DNA of 64,000 nucleotides from an uncultured Collinsella sp. (GTDB lineage Bacteria; Actinomycetota; Coriobacteriia; Coriobacteriales; Coriobacteriaceae): NCBI GenBank assembly GCA_959599095.1, contig CAUGGC010000009.1, positions 5,448 to 69,447 of the forward strand, in the 5' to 3' direction. A model generated the notes under the pieces. That model ran no database searches. It had not been told where the DNA came from and worked only from the letters and a program-made list of their open reading frames with translations. The translations under genes and the position numbers were made by a program. Numbering within the stretch: position 1 is the stretch's first letter; each line of letters opens with the position of its first letter. This document shows positions 32,938 to 41,213 of the stretch, in pieces.

Positions 32938-33621
32938 ATGGCTTTTGAGCCCGCTCAACATAGCTTTATCACGCTCGAGGGCGTCGATGGCGCCGGCAAG
33001 TCCACGCAGGCGCGCCTGCTTGCCCGCGCGCTCGAACTCGCTGGCTACCAGGTTGTGAGCCTGCGCGAGCCGGGCGGTACCGCCATCAGCGAAAAGATCC
33101 GTGCTCTGCTGCTCGATCCCGCCAACACGGCGATGGGCGACACCTGCGAGTTGTTGCTCTACGAGGCGGCGCGCGCTCAGTTGGTGCACGAGGTCATCGT
33201 GCCCGCCCTTGCTGTCGGTAAGGTGGTCCTGTGCGATCGCTTCTACGATTCCACGACCTGCTATCAGGCGTTTGCCGATGGTCTCGACCGTCAGATGGTA
33301 CGCGATGCCAACAACCTGGCTGTCGCCGGTACGCATCCGGCGCTCACGCTCGTCTACCACATCACACCCGAGCAGGCGGCGCTACGCATGGCAGCCCGTG
33401 GCGCGGCAGATCGCATGGAGGCAAAAGGCATGACCTTCCAAGAGCGCGTCTACCAGGGATTTTGCGCCATTGCCGCCGAGGAACCAAACCGCGTAAAGCT
33501 CATCGACGCGACCGCGACCGTCGAGGAAGTCTTTGAGAGGACGGTCGAGCAGATTCGCGCGTACGGTCTCGACATTCCGCAAGATGCTGTCGCCGCCGCG
33601 CTTGCCCAGGAGGCCGAGTAA
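32938..33621 (+). CDS. tmk: Thymidylate kinase
   Basis: 227 aa; phosphorylates dTMP to dTDP. P-loop FITLEGVDGAGKSTQ, dTMP-binding REPGGTAISEKIR, DRFYDSTTCYQAFADG (the DR(F/Y) motif) and a lid region AARGAADRMEAKGMTF. First gene of the tmk-holB-ricT-(comF) run, an arrangement also seen in Firmicutes. The holB start lies two bases after its stop. Confidence 0.96.
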   Translation: MAFEPAQHSFITLEGVDGAGKSTQARLLARALELAGYQVVSLREPGGTAISEKIRALLLDPANTAMGDTCELLLYEAARAQLVHEVIVPALAVGKVVLCDRFYDSTTCYQAFADGLDRQMVRDANNLAVAGTHPALTLVYHITPEQAALRMAARGAADRMEAKGMTFQERVYQGFCAIAAEEPNRVKLIDATATVEEVFERTVEQIRAYGLDIPQDAVAAALAQEAE

Positions 33622-33622
33622 C

Positions 33623-34750
33623 ATGGCCCCCGCTCAGGCAAGCCTGCTGGCCAAGCTCGACACCCAAGAGCGCGTGCGCGACTTTTTGACCAATGCCGTC
33701 GCCGGCGGTCGTGCATCGCACGCCTACCTGTTTTTGGGCGCGCCCGGCGCGGGTAAGCTCGACGCCGCGTGGGCGCTCGCCCAAGCCTTCCTGTGCGAGC
33801 AGGATGGCTGCGGCTCATGCGATAGCTGCGTGCGCGTCGCCCGCCATACACACCCCGACGTGCACTATTACACGCCCGAGAGCGCCACGGGCTACCTCAT
33901 CGCCCAGACCCGCGAGCTGCTCGACGACGTGCCTCTGGCGCCCATCCGTGCCAAGGCCAAGGTCTACATCATCGACCGTGCCGAGCAGTTGCGCGCCAAC
34001 ACCGCCAACGCACTGCTCAAAACGCTTGAGGAGCCGCCCGAGGGCGTCATGTTTATCTTGCTGGGCACCTCCGCCGACGTGATGCTGCCCACCATCGTGA
34101 GCCGCTGCCAGTGCGTGCCGTTTCGGCTGGTGTCGCCCGCCGTGGCCGCGCAGGCCGTGAGCCGCGCCACCGGTCAGGATATTGCGCGTTGTCGCATGGC
34201 CGCCGCCGTGGCGGGCAGCCCCACGCGCGGTATCGAGTTCCTCAAGAGTGCCGAGCGCCAGGACGCCCGCCGTCAGATGGTTCGCGCCATCGATTCGCTC
34301 ATCGCCGCCGACGAGGCCGACGTGCTCGGCCGCGCCAAGTCGCTCATCGTCGCCGTTAAGGCGCCGCTCGCCGAGGTCAAGTCCACGCAGGAAAAGGTGC
34401 TCGAGCAAAACGCCGACTACCTGTCGCGTGGAGCATTGAAGCAGCTTGAGGACCGCAACAAGCGCGAACTCAACGCGCGCGAGCGTTCGGGTATCATGGA
34501 AGCGCTGGCGAGCGCGCGGACGCTCATGCGCGACGTGCTGCTGACGCTTCAGGACGAGGCGGCCGACGTGGTGAACGAAGACGTGCGCGACACGATCGGT
34601 CGGCTTGCCGCCGCGACCAATGTTGCGGGTGCCACCCGGGCGCTTGAGGCAGTCGCGACCGCCGAGCGCAACATCGCCAGAAACGTTACTCCCCAGCTGG
34701 CCATCGAGGTCATGCTGTTCGATATCAGGAAGGCACTGAAATGCCGTTAG
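33623..34750 (+). CDS. holB: DNA polymerase III subunit delta-prime
   Basis: 375 aa clamp-loader subunit. AAA+ fold: SHAYLFLGAPGAGKLDAAWALAQAFLC (P-loop-like, where Leu replaces Ser/Thr, as is usual for the non-hydrolysing delta-prime), a zinc module GCGSCDSCVRVARHTHPDV, VYIIDRAEQLRANTANALLKTLEEPP, FILLGTSADVMLPTIVSRCQ (sensor 1 and SRC). The start at 33623 fits the tmk end; a longer frame overlapping tmk is not family-like. It overlaps ricT by 10 bases. Confidence 0.93.
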   Translation: MAPAQASLLAKLDTQERVRDFLTNAVAGGRASHAYLFLGAPGAGKLDAAWALAQAFLCEQDGCGSCDSCVRVARHTHPDVHYYTPESATGYLIAQTRELLDDVPLAPIRAKAKVYIIDRAEQLRANTANALLKTLEEPPEGVMFILLGTSADVMLPTIVSRCQCVPFRLVSPAVAAQAVSRATGQDIARCRMAAAVAGSPTRGIEFLKSAERQDARRQMVRAIDSLIAADEADVLGRAKSLIVAVKAPLAEVKSTQEKVLEQNADYLSRGALKQLEDRNKRELNARERSGIMEALASARTLMRDVLLTLQDEAADVVNEDVRDTIGRLAAATNVAGATRALEAVATAERNIARNVTPQLAIEVMLFDIRKALKCR

Positions 34751-36441
34751 TCGTACCCGTTAAGTTTACCTACGCCTCGCGCGACCTGTGGTTCGATCCG
34801 CAGGATCTGGATATCCTCGAGGCCGATTATGCCATTTGCTCCACTGAGCGCGGAACCGAGATCGGCCTGGTCACGGCCGATCCCTTTGAGGTGCCGCAAG
34901 ACGAGATCGGTCAGCCGCTTAAGCCCGTGCTGCGCGTGGCGAGCGACATCGACCTGCAGCTTGCCGACGACCTGGCCATCCAAGGCGACGAGGCCATGGT
35001 CGACTTCCGCCGCCTGGTCAAGGAGCTCGACCTCGAGATGAAGCCGGTGGGCGTCGAGTACCTGTTTGGCGGCGAGAAGGCCGTGTTCTACTTTGCGGCA
35101 GAGGAGCGCGTCGATTTTCGCCAGCTCGTCAAGGATCTGTCCTCGACGCTGCACATTCGCGTCGACATGCGCCAGATCGGCGTGCGCGACGAGACCCGCC
35201 TGGTGGGCGGCTATGCCCAGTGCGGACAGGAACTCTGCTGTACGCGCTTTGGCGGACAGTTTGAGCCCGTCTCGATTCGCATGGCAAAAGAGCAGGACCT
35301 ACCGCTCAACTCGTCCAAGATTAGCGGCGTTTGCGGCCGCCTGATGTGCTGCCTGCGCTACGAGTTCGAGGCGTACAAGGACTTTAAGAGCCGTGCGCCC
35401 AAAAAGAAGACGCTCATCGATACGCCGCTTGGCAAGGCGCGTATCCAGGAATATGACACGCCGCGTGAGCAGCTGGTGCTGCGCCTAGAGAACGGCAAAG
35501 TCTTTAAGGTCAACCTGGCCGATATGGCGTGCTCGGAGGGCTGCAAAAAGAAGGCTGCCGAGCAGGGCTGCAACTGCCGTCCCGACTGCGTGACGCGCGA
35601 CGTGCTCGAGCGCATCGAGTCGCCCGAGATGCGCCTGGCGCTCATGGAGCTCGATCGCGAGAACGGCGTCGACGTGGGCGATGGCCTGTCGAGTGCCGAC
35701 CGTCTGGCCGGCACGTCGATGCCCAAGCGCCGTCGTCGCGATGTCGAATCCGATGCTCGCGCCGGTCAGGGTCAGGGCGAGGGCCGTGGCCGCGGAAAGG
35801 GCCGCGGCAAGGCCGAGGCGCCCGAGGCCGAGGAGGCCGCCGGTGGCCGTCGCCGCCGCAAGCGCGCGGGCTCGGGCGATGCCGGCGAGGCTGCAGCCGC
35901 GGGCAAGAACGCCTCTCGCGAGCGCGAGGTTCAGCAGCCCCAGCAGCAGAATCGCGGCGGTGGCATGAACCCCACACGTCGTCGCCGCCGTCATCTGTCG
36001 AGCGAGGAGCGCGAGGACGCCTTCCGCGCCGCAGCTGCTCGCGAGGCCGGTGCCGCTTCCAAGGGCGCCTCGGCCTCCGATGCGCCTGTCGACAAGAGCG
36101 GCAAGTCACGTGGCGAGGAGGAGCGCGCGCCGCGTCCGCGCCGTCGCCATTCCTCGGGCGCGCAACAGAAGCCCTCAGTGCCCTCCGTGGCCGATCAGGT
36201 CTCGGATGGCGAGGTCAAGGTCACGCGCCGTCGTCCCGGGGATGGCGGGGGAGCGGCTGCCAAGGCTTCGCGTGGCGCCGCTCGCGACGAGCGCGAGCCG
36301 CGCGAGAATCGCGGTGGCGAGGGCTCGGCCGACCAGGGTCAAAAGCGCCGTCGCCGTCGTCGTTCCCGCAAGCCGCGCCAGGATGGTGGCGAGGGCTCGA
36401 CCCCGTCTTCGTCCGCACCACAACCGCCCGCCGGCGAATAA
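34741..36441 (+). CDS. ricT: RicT/YaaT (PSP1 domain) with long basic C-terminal extension
   Basis: 566 aa. The first 310 residues are the PSP1/RicT family: VPVKFTYASRDLWFDP, FRRLVKELDLEMKPVGVEYLFGGEKAVFYF, and Cys clusters GQELCCTRF, CGRLMCCLRYE and CSEGC..CNCRPDC that could bind Fe-S. In Bacillus the RicA-RicF-RicT complex supports RNase Y mRNA processing. The following 250 residues are Arg/Gly/Glu-rich and low complexity, with RRRRR-type blocks (RRRRHLSSEERED, RRRRRRSRKPRQDG), likely disordered and RNA-binding. The usual family length is about 275-300 aa, so the tail is an unusual addition. Operon with tmk and holB. Confidence 0.9.
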   Translation: MPLVVPVKFTYASRDLWFDPQDLDILEADYAICSTERGTEIGLVTADPFEVPQDEIGQPLKPVLRVASDIDLQLADDLAIQGDEAMVDFRRLVKELDLEMKPVGVEYLFGGEKAVFYFAAEERVDFRQLVKDLSSTLHIRVDMRQIGVRDETRLVGGYAQCGQELCCTRFGGQFEPVSIRMAKEQDLPLNSSKISGVCGRLMCCLRYEFEAYKDFKSRAPKKKTLIDTPLGKARIQEYDTPREQLVLRLENGKVFKVNLADMACSEGCKKKAAEQGCNCRPDCVTRDVLERIESPEMRLALMELDRENGVDVGDGLSSADRLAGTSMPKRRRRDVESDARAGQGQGEGRGRGKGRGKAEAPEAEEAAGGRRRRKRAGSGDAGEAAAAGKNASREREVQQPQQQNRGGGMNPTRRRRRHLSSEEREDAFRAAAAREAGAASKGASASDAPVDKSGKSRGEEERAPRPRRRHSSGAQQKPSVPSVADQVSDGEVKVTRRRPGDGGGAAAKASRGAARDEREPRENRGGEGSADQGQKRRRRRRSRKPRQDGGEGSTPSSSAPQPPAGE

Positions 36442-36505
36442 CGCCCGCGAGCGGATTTAACCCGCCTTGCCCCGAGCGCATCGGGGTATCATAGCGCCGA
36501 ATCAA

Positions 36506-36543
36506 CAACCCTCCCTGCGATCGAGCGTAGGGAGGGTTGTGTC
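36506..36543 (+). promoter_or_regulatory. Hairpin that sequesters the comF ribosome binding site
   Basis: CAACCCTCCCTGCG (36506-36519) pairs with CGTAGGGAGGGTTG (36526-36539) at 13 of 14 positions. The ribosome binding site GGGAGGG of the comF gene (36530-36536, 7 bases before the TTG at 36544) is inside the right arm. There is no T run after the stem, so it is unlikely to be a simple ricT terminator; it could hold comF translation off until opened. Confidence 0.55.
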
Positions 36544-37350
36544 TTGAAGAGCCATCTGAACATATTGAGCCGTCTGCAGAGTGCCGGTGCCCTACCGTTT
36601 GCGGACGAATTGCTACCGTTTGCCGAGCGCGCGACGTACGAGGCGCTCGAGGCATTGTCGCCAACACGATGTACCGGCTGCGAGCGCGCCGGTGCGCTTA
36701 TTTGCCAAGACTGCCTGGCCGCGCTCACGCTCATCGACCCACGTCATAGCTGCACCCGATGTGGCGCCCCGTTTGGGGATTTGCTGTGCACTGAGTGTTC
36801 GGTCGAGGGCACGTCTTCGGCAATGGCCGAGGCGCTCGATCGCTGTCTGGCGTGTGCCGTCTACGCACATCCGCTGCCGCGCATCATCAAGGCGTACAAG
36901 GATGCGAGCGAGCGTCGCCTGGCACCCTATCTGGCGGAGTTGCTCTACGACACTGCCTTGCATGCCCAGGTGGCAGCCCCCGATCGTTACGGCAGTGTGC
37001 TGTCCGGCGCCGATGCAGTGGTGTTTGTGCCCGCGACTGCGGCGGCGTTTCGGCGGCGTGGATTCGATCATATGGAAGCAATCGCGCGCTCGTTTTGCGA
37101 TCTTTCAGGTGTGCCGTTGCTGGACGCCCTGGTCAAATACGGTCATGGTGACCAGCGCGAGCTCGGTCGTAAAGAACGACGTGAACGCGCCCGAGGCGTG
37201 TACGAGACCGTTGAGGACGTGCGGGGCAAGCGTCTGCTGCTCATAGATGATGTCATTACCACGGGCGCGACTATGGCAGCAGCCTCGGCGGAGCTTAAGC
37301 GTGCCGGCGCCGCAGCAGTCGATGGCCTCGCTATCGCACGCGTTTGGTAG
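36544..37350 (+). CDS. comFC: ComF-family protein (phosphoribosyltransferase domain)
   Basis: 268 aa. The N-terminal zinc module is CTGCERAGALICQDC then CTRCGAPFGDLLCTEC. The C-terminal PRTase fold has the PRPP loop LLLIDDVITTGATMAAASAEL and the conserved ARGVYETV region. Needed for DNA uptake during transformation in Bacillus and Haemophilus; found in many non-competent species too. TTG start at 36544 inside a strong hairpin context. The next gene begins 10 bases later. Confidence 0.92.
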   Translation: MKSHLNILSRLQSAGALPFADELLPFAERATYEALEALSPTRCTGCERAGALICQDCLAALTLIDPRHSCTRCGAPFGDLLCTECSVEGTSSAMAEALDRCLACAVYAHPLPRIIKAYKDASERRLAPYLAELLYDTALHAQVAAPDRYGSVLSGADAVVFVPATAAAFRRRGFDHMEAIARSFCDLSGVPLLDALVKYGHGDQRELGRKERRERARGVYETVEDVRGKRLLLIDDVITTGATMAAASAELKRAGAAAVDGLAIARVW

Positions 37351-37360
37351 GGGTGGTTTT

Positions 37361-38473
37361 GTGGCAGTGAAGATAGCGCGGCTTGACGAGCCGGCAAGCG
37401 AGCAACTGGCTGCCTCCGTAATCCTGACCGGCGCCTCGGCGCTGCGCATGATGCGCGCCGAGCGCCGACAAATGGGTTACATCAGCTGGAGGGACCTCGA
37501 TCCCGATGAAGAGCGCCGTGTGCTGCATGCATCGTCTCCCTCGGCCGAGGACATCTATATTCCCGATTTGGTGCGGATCGGGGCCGTGAGTGGCGAGGCC
37601 CAAGAAGACCTGTGCCTGCTGGTGGGGTCGGCGAAGCAGCGTCGCCGCATGCCTGGTACAAGCTGGTCCGTTTGTTCTACAGGCCTGCCGGCCGCCTCGA
37701 TTTTGGAGGTGGAGCCGGGGGTGTACAGCTTATCTCCCGAGGCCCTCTGTGCCGCCGTTGCACGCGAAGTCGGCTGTATCCAGGCATTTGCCCTGGCCCA
37801 GGAGCTGTGCTCCAAGATTTCGCTGAGCGATCGCGGGCAGTATCTGCCCCCTTACAGCTCGCCCACCGTGAACAGGCTTGCAAAGGATAAGGATCAGCCG
37901 TCAAATGTGGGCTACTTTGAGGTCGAGCCAGTGCTGACGCCCGATCGCCTGGCAGATTACCTTGCGGCATGCAAGGGGAGCGCGACCAAGCAGCTGCGGC
38001 GGCTGTGCCCCTTTCTGTCGGAAAACCTGCGCTCACCCATGGAATGCATCATGCTTGCCATGTTTTCGCTTCCGTTTTCCTATGGCGGATTTGCCTGCGG
38101 TCCCTTTAAGACCGACCACAAGATCGAGTTCAACGACCGTGCGCAGGCGATCTCGGGGATGCCGCATGCGGTTTGCGATGCCTATCAGGAAGCAGCTCGG
38201 TTTGACCTGGAATACAACGGTGAGCAGGGCCATTCGTCTCGCGGCGGGCGCATTCACGATGAAAAACGCAATACGGGTTTGGCGTCCATGGGAATCGAGG
38301 TCGCGACGGTCAACAACGAGATGCTCTGCGACATGGAGGCGTTAGAGGCGCTCGCATGGCGCATGTACCAACGCATGGGAAAACGATATCGCAACCGTGT
38401 TGACGCTTGCAGAAAGAAACAAGAGGCGCTATTTAACACGCTGCGGGCGTGTTTTGGGCTTAAACCCGCCTAA
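37361..38473 (+). CDS. Hypothetical protein with possible endonuclease-like C-terminus
   Basis: 370 aa, GTG start at 37361 (VAVKIARLDE), ten bases after the comF stop. The C-terminal region FDLEYNGEQGHSSRGGRIHDEKRNTGLASMGIEVATVNNEM resembles the strand-D, strand-ExK-like layout and following helix of DUF559/Vsr-type restriction-endonuclease folds. This is a weak, eye-only match. The middle part PFLSENLRSPMECIMLAMFSLPFSYGGF is also seen in host-like proteins that precede such domains (a replication-defence or AbiEi-like N-terminus is possible). Function not assigned. Confidence 0.65.
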   Translation: MAVKIARLDEPASEQLAASVILTGASALRMMRAERRQMGYISWRDLDPDEERRVLHASSPSAEDIYIPDLVRIGAVSGEAQEDLCLLVGSAKQRRRMPGTSWSVCSTGLPAASILEVEPGVYSLSPEALCAAVAREVGCIQAFALAQELCSKISLSDRGQYLPPYSSPTVNRLAKDKDQPSNVGYFEVEPVLTPDRLADYLAACKGSATKQLRRLCPFLSENLRSPMECIMLAMFSLPFSYGGFACGPFKTDHKIEFNDRAQAISGMPHAVCDAYQEAARFDLEYNGEQGHSSRGGRIHDEKRNTGLASMGIEVATVNNEMLCDMEALEALAWRMYQRMGKRYRNRVDACRKKQEALFNTLRACFGLKPA

Positions 38474-38504
38474 CAATGCTCTGAAACAGGGGGTTGAATA
38501 TATG

Positions 38505-38735
38505 CTCTGGCCAAAATATAGCAAATATGAGTACTGCTACAAATTCGGTAACAGCAAAATCAGGGATTTTGGGACTAGAAGATGACGTAAATCAGAAAAA
38601 TATTAAACAAATGTGGAATAACCTGGCATCAATCTGATGTTATAGAGCATGAAAACTGTTTGCAGAGCCAAAAATTCCTGCCACTAATTTGATAACAGTA
38701 CTCATATTTGCTATTTTTTGCCCACGCGCCCCAAG
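38505..38735. repeat. Intergenic inverted-repeat element, copy 2
   Basis: Left arm about 38508-38556 and right arm about 38678-38724 are inverted copies; TAGCAAATATGAGTACTG is matched exactly. The 25 bases at 38696-38720 are identical to 24152-24176 in copy 1. The 120-base middle is AT-rich and not coding. The element lies between the previous gene and a strong promoter. Confidence 0.75.
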
Positions 38736-38845
38736 ACAGGTGTGTTGGGGCTCTCCGCAGGGGGAGCGACTGGCTCAATCAGAGCGCGTGCGGTCCGTCC
38801 CGACCTGCGAAATCTGTACTCGCGATGCGAATAACGTCCCTAACC

Positions 38846-38874
38846 TTAAACTATAGCTTGAACTTAGCTATAAT
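38846..38874 (+). promoter_or_regulatory. Strong sigma-70-type promoter
   Basis: TTAAAC (38846-38851), 17-base spacer, TATAAT (38869-38874): the best promoter match in the window. The start of transcription would be near 38881, about 340 bases before the lipoprotein start. Confidence 0.7.
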
Positions 38875-38880
38875 GCCCTA

Positions 38881-39200
38881 CGTTCCTGCCAGGCTGTGGT
38901 TGCGGACGGACGAAATGCCCATCCTAGTCCAAGACAGACGCGGTCAAAGGGATCCACGTAAGCGACCGCGTGCGCGCGGCGCGATCATGGCGCGTCCTAG
39001 ATGTAAGCCGCACCGTCCGTTCTACTTTCATTGGGGCAATACCGCCTCGCGGGCGAGCGGGCCAGTCGTGAAGGTGGCTGCGGCCTCCCGAGCAAACGCC
39101 CCGGTGCGCAAGTGTGGGGTCAAATACCAGGTCAGCTGGTGGGAACAACCCGATATTCCGTGCAGGGCACGGATCGTATACGACACAGAAGGCAGGGTAG
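38881..39200 (+). ncRNA. Candidate structured RNA (raiA-motif-like by context)
   Basis: The transcript from the TATAAT promoter would begin with about 320 bases full of paired segments. A long-range stem CGGACGG/CCGTCCG (38903-38909, 39013-39019) encloses ACGCGGTC/GACCGCGT (38938-38945, 38964-38971). Then come CTCGC/GCGAG (39046, 39053), CCCC/GGGG (39099, 39116), ACCAG/CTGGT (39126, 39136) and CCGTGC/GCACGG (39158, 39167). Codon use in the open frame through this stretch is unlike that of the genes. It lies between comF and hpf/raiA, the two gene types I recall as neighbours of the raiA RNA motif in Actinobacteria and Firmicutes. Identity as raiA RNA is a hypothesis. Confidence 0.45.
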
Positions 39201-39223
39201 TGGACATGGTGAGGGGCAGCTTG

Positions 39224-40231
39224 ATGCATGCGGCTCGGTTAGGTGCTGGGACCGCGGCGGTCATTGCCGTTTTGGGCCTGAGCGGATGCGCGTTCAATCC
39301 ACTGTCCACGTTCACGACGCCCACGATCGACCAGATCGAGCGCGAGACCGTCACCCCCACGGTATCGGACGATGCCCTGGTCGCGCCGGGAACCCTGACG
39401 GTCGCCCTCGATACGTCCGACGCCCCGCAGGCCATGCAGGATGCCGACGGAAACCTCACGGGCTATGCGGTCGATGCTGCTCGTGCCCTTGCATGCCGCA
39501 TGGGCCTCAAGGTCGCCTTTGTCGATGCGTCCTCGGCCGATTCCGTGCTCAGCGATAAAAAGGCCGACATCTTTATTGGCGACATCAAGTCTGCGGGCGG
39601 CGACATCAGCTCGCTTGGCACCTGTCTGTACGATGCCGCCGCCGTGTTTGGCAAGACCAGCGATGGAGAGCCCCCGAGCGTCTCAACTGACACACTCAAC
39701 ACAGCCACCTTGGGCGTCCAGATGTCCTCCGCCTCGCAGGAGGCGCTCGCCAAGCAAAGCATCACCGCCAACCAGAAGACCTTCTCCAACATCAACGAGT
39801 GCTTCGAGGCACTCGAGTCGGGCGAAGTCGATTACGTGATCTGTGATTCCACGGCCGGTGGCTACCTCGCGCGCCTGATGAGCCAGATTTCCTATGTCGG
39901 CACGCTCGAGGCGCCCTCCACACTTGGCGTCGCAGGCCTTAGCTCTAACGATGGACTGTGCCGCGCCGTGAGCGATGCCCTCGACGACATCACGGTCGAC
40001 GGTACACTCGAGGCAGTCCACTGCGTCTGGTATGGCAGGATGCCCTACGACCTCACCACTAAGACGGTTTCGGGCGCTAACGTGCAGCCGGGCGACTCTG
40101 AGTCCAGTGAGACCACGTCCTCCGGCAGCGAGTCCTCCGATTCCGACAATGAGACCGCATCCTCCGAGGACAAATCGTCCAGCCAGGAAGGCGCCATCAC
40201 CGACGACGACATTAACAAACTCAATAGCTAG
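39224..40231 (+). CDS. Solute-binding lipoprotein (amino-acid ABC type)
   Basis: 335 aa from the ATG at 39224 (GAGGGG seven bases upstream); an ATG at 39206 is also possible. The lipoprotein signal MHAARLGAGTAAVIAVLGLSGC has its lipobox cysteine near residue 22. The periplasmic-binding fold follows: GTLTVALDTSDAPQAMQDADGNLTGYAVDAARALACRMGL is the classic family 3 start, then FIGDIKS and SGEVDYVICDS. The C-terminal 50 residues are a Ser/Glu/Asp-rich tail. No permease or ATPase is nearby. The long upstream leader is unusual. Confidence 0.85.
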   Translation: MHAARLGAGTAAVIAVLGLSGCAFNPLSTFTTPTIDQIERETVTPTVSDDALVAPGTLTVALDTSDAPQAMQDADGNLTGYAVDAARALACRMGLKVAFVDASSADSVLSDKKADIFIGDIKSAGGDISSLGTCLYDAAAVFGKTSDGEPPSVSTDTLNTATLGVQMSSASQEALAKQSITANQKTFSNINECFEALESGEVDYVICDSTAGGYLARLMSQISYVGTLEAPSTLGVAGLSSNDGLCRAVSDALDDITVDGTLEAVHCVWYGRMPYDLTTKTVSGANVQPGDSESSETTSSGSESSDSDNETASSEDKSSSQEGAITDDDINKLNS

Positions 40232-40548
40232 TTATTGCTAGGGGTGGTGTCTCCTATACGTTGGAAAGGACACCTCTTCACGGTTTCAACACGCACTGCC
40301 GGGCTTCCCCGATGGGGGAGCCCGGCTTTTTCATCCCAATAAAACCAGCAGGTCAAAGCCAATTTTCGGGACCAAATACAAAGCGGCCGGCCCCCTCCTA
40401 TAGCGCACTTTGCTACGGAAAAGTGCGAGACTTCGGTATGCGGTATCAAGCAGTCGTTATTCGGGTCTTTGGGGATTCGCGTGATTAAATGCACGGCAAT
40501 GGGTACATAGCCAGTACAGTAAGTCCCCGAGGCAGATTGGAGCCACGT
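40232..40548. other. Intergenic region before hpf
   Basis: 317 bases: a terminator at 40298-40331 and a CGCACTT/AAGTGCG hairpin at 40404-40427, preceded by a TATAGC box (40400-40405). Nothing else recognisable. Confidence 0.5.
40298..40331 (+). terminator. Intrinsic terminator after the lipoprotein gene
   Basis: GCCGGGCTTCCCC pairs with GGGGGAGCCCGGC, with five T after it. Confidence 0.88.
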
Positions 40549-41133
40549 ATGGATATCAAGGTTTCTGGACGCAAGACGACGGTAACCGATGCTCTGCGTG
40601 CGCATGTGGATGAGAAGATCGGCGAGGCGCTCAAGGTTTTCGATATCGAGCCCATGACGGTCGACGTCGTGCTTCGTTATGAGAAGAACCCCTCGAACCC
40701 CAACCCGGCAATCGTCGAGGTCACGGTTCGTGCCCGCGGTTCTGTGATTCGCGTTGCCGAGCACGGCGCAGATATGTATGCCGCCATTGACCTCTCCGCC
40801 GATAAGGTTACCCGCCAGCTGCGCAAGTTCAAGACCAAGGTCGTGGACAACCGCCAGGGTGGTGCCAGCGCCGCGGATGTCGCGCCGGTCGAGCGCGTCG
40901 AGGATCTGGCCGACCTGCTGCTGCCCGAGGAGGAGGACGACCTTCTCGTCCGTGAGAAGGTTATTGACGTCACCCCGATGACCGAGGAGCAGGCGCTGGT
41001 GCAGACCGATCTGCTGGGTCACGACTTCTACGTGTTCGAGAACGCGACGACCGGTCTCATCAATGTGGTGTATCACCGTAAGAATGGTGGATATGGCATC
41101 ATCAAGCCCCGCATCGAAACACTTGACGAGTAA
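40549..41133 (+). CDS. hpf: Ribosome hibernation promoting factor, long form
   Basis: 194 aa. N-terminal RaiA/YfiA domain (MDIKVSGRKTTVTDALRAHVDEKI, about residues 1-105), a linker, and the C-terminal dimerisation domain (about 130-190, ending YHRKNGGYGIIKPRIETLDE) that drives 100S ribosome dimers in long-form species. Start at 40549 (RBS TTGGAG); a 20-residue upstream extension is not family-like. Own terminator downstream. Confidence 0.96.
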   Translation: MDIKVSGRKTTVTDALRAHVDEKIGEALKVFDIEPMTVDVVLRYEKNPSNPNPAIVEVTVRARGSVIRVAEHGADMYAAIDLSADKVTRQLRKFKTKVVDNRQGGASAADVAPVERVEDLADLLLPEEEDDLLVREKVIDVTPMTEEQALVQTDLLGHDFYVFENATTGLINVVYHRKNGGYGIIKPRIETLDE

Positions 41134-41162
41134 AATACGTTAACTTGCATGAGTTAACGGTT

Positions 41163-41195
41163 GGCGGCCATCCCATGCGGGTGGCCGCCTTTTTT
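41163..41195 (+). terminator. Intrinsic terminator after hpf
   Basis: GGCGGCCA pairs with TGGCCGCC, followed by six T. A second palindrome CGTTAACTTGCATGAGTTAACG precedes it. Confidence 0.88.
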
Positions 41196-41213
41196 ACGTA
41201 AGGAGTCGCTTTG

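Noticed and set aside
38708..39205. Upstream extension of the lipoprotein frame (166 codons)
   Set aside because: Would place the lipobox deep inside the protein; codon use is poor and the stretch begins inside a repeat and overlaps a TATAAT promoter and stem-loops.
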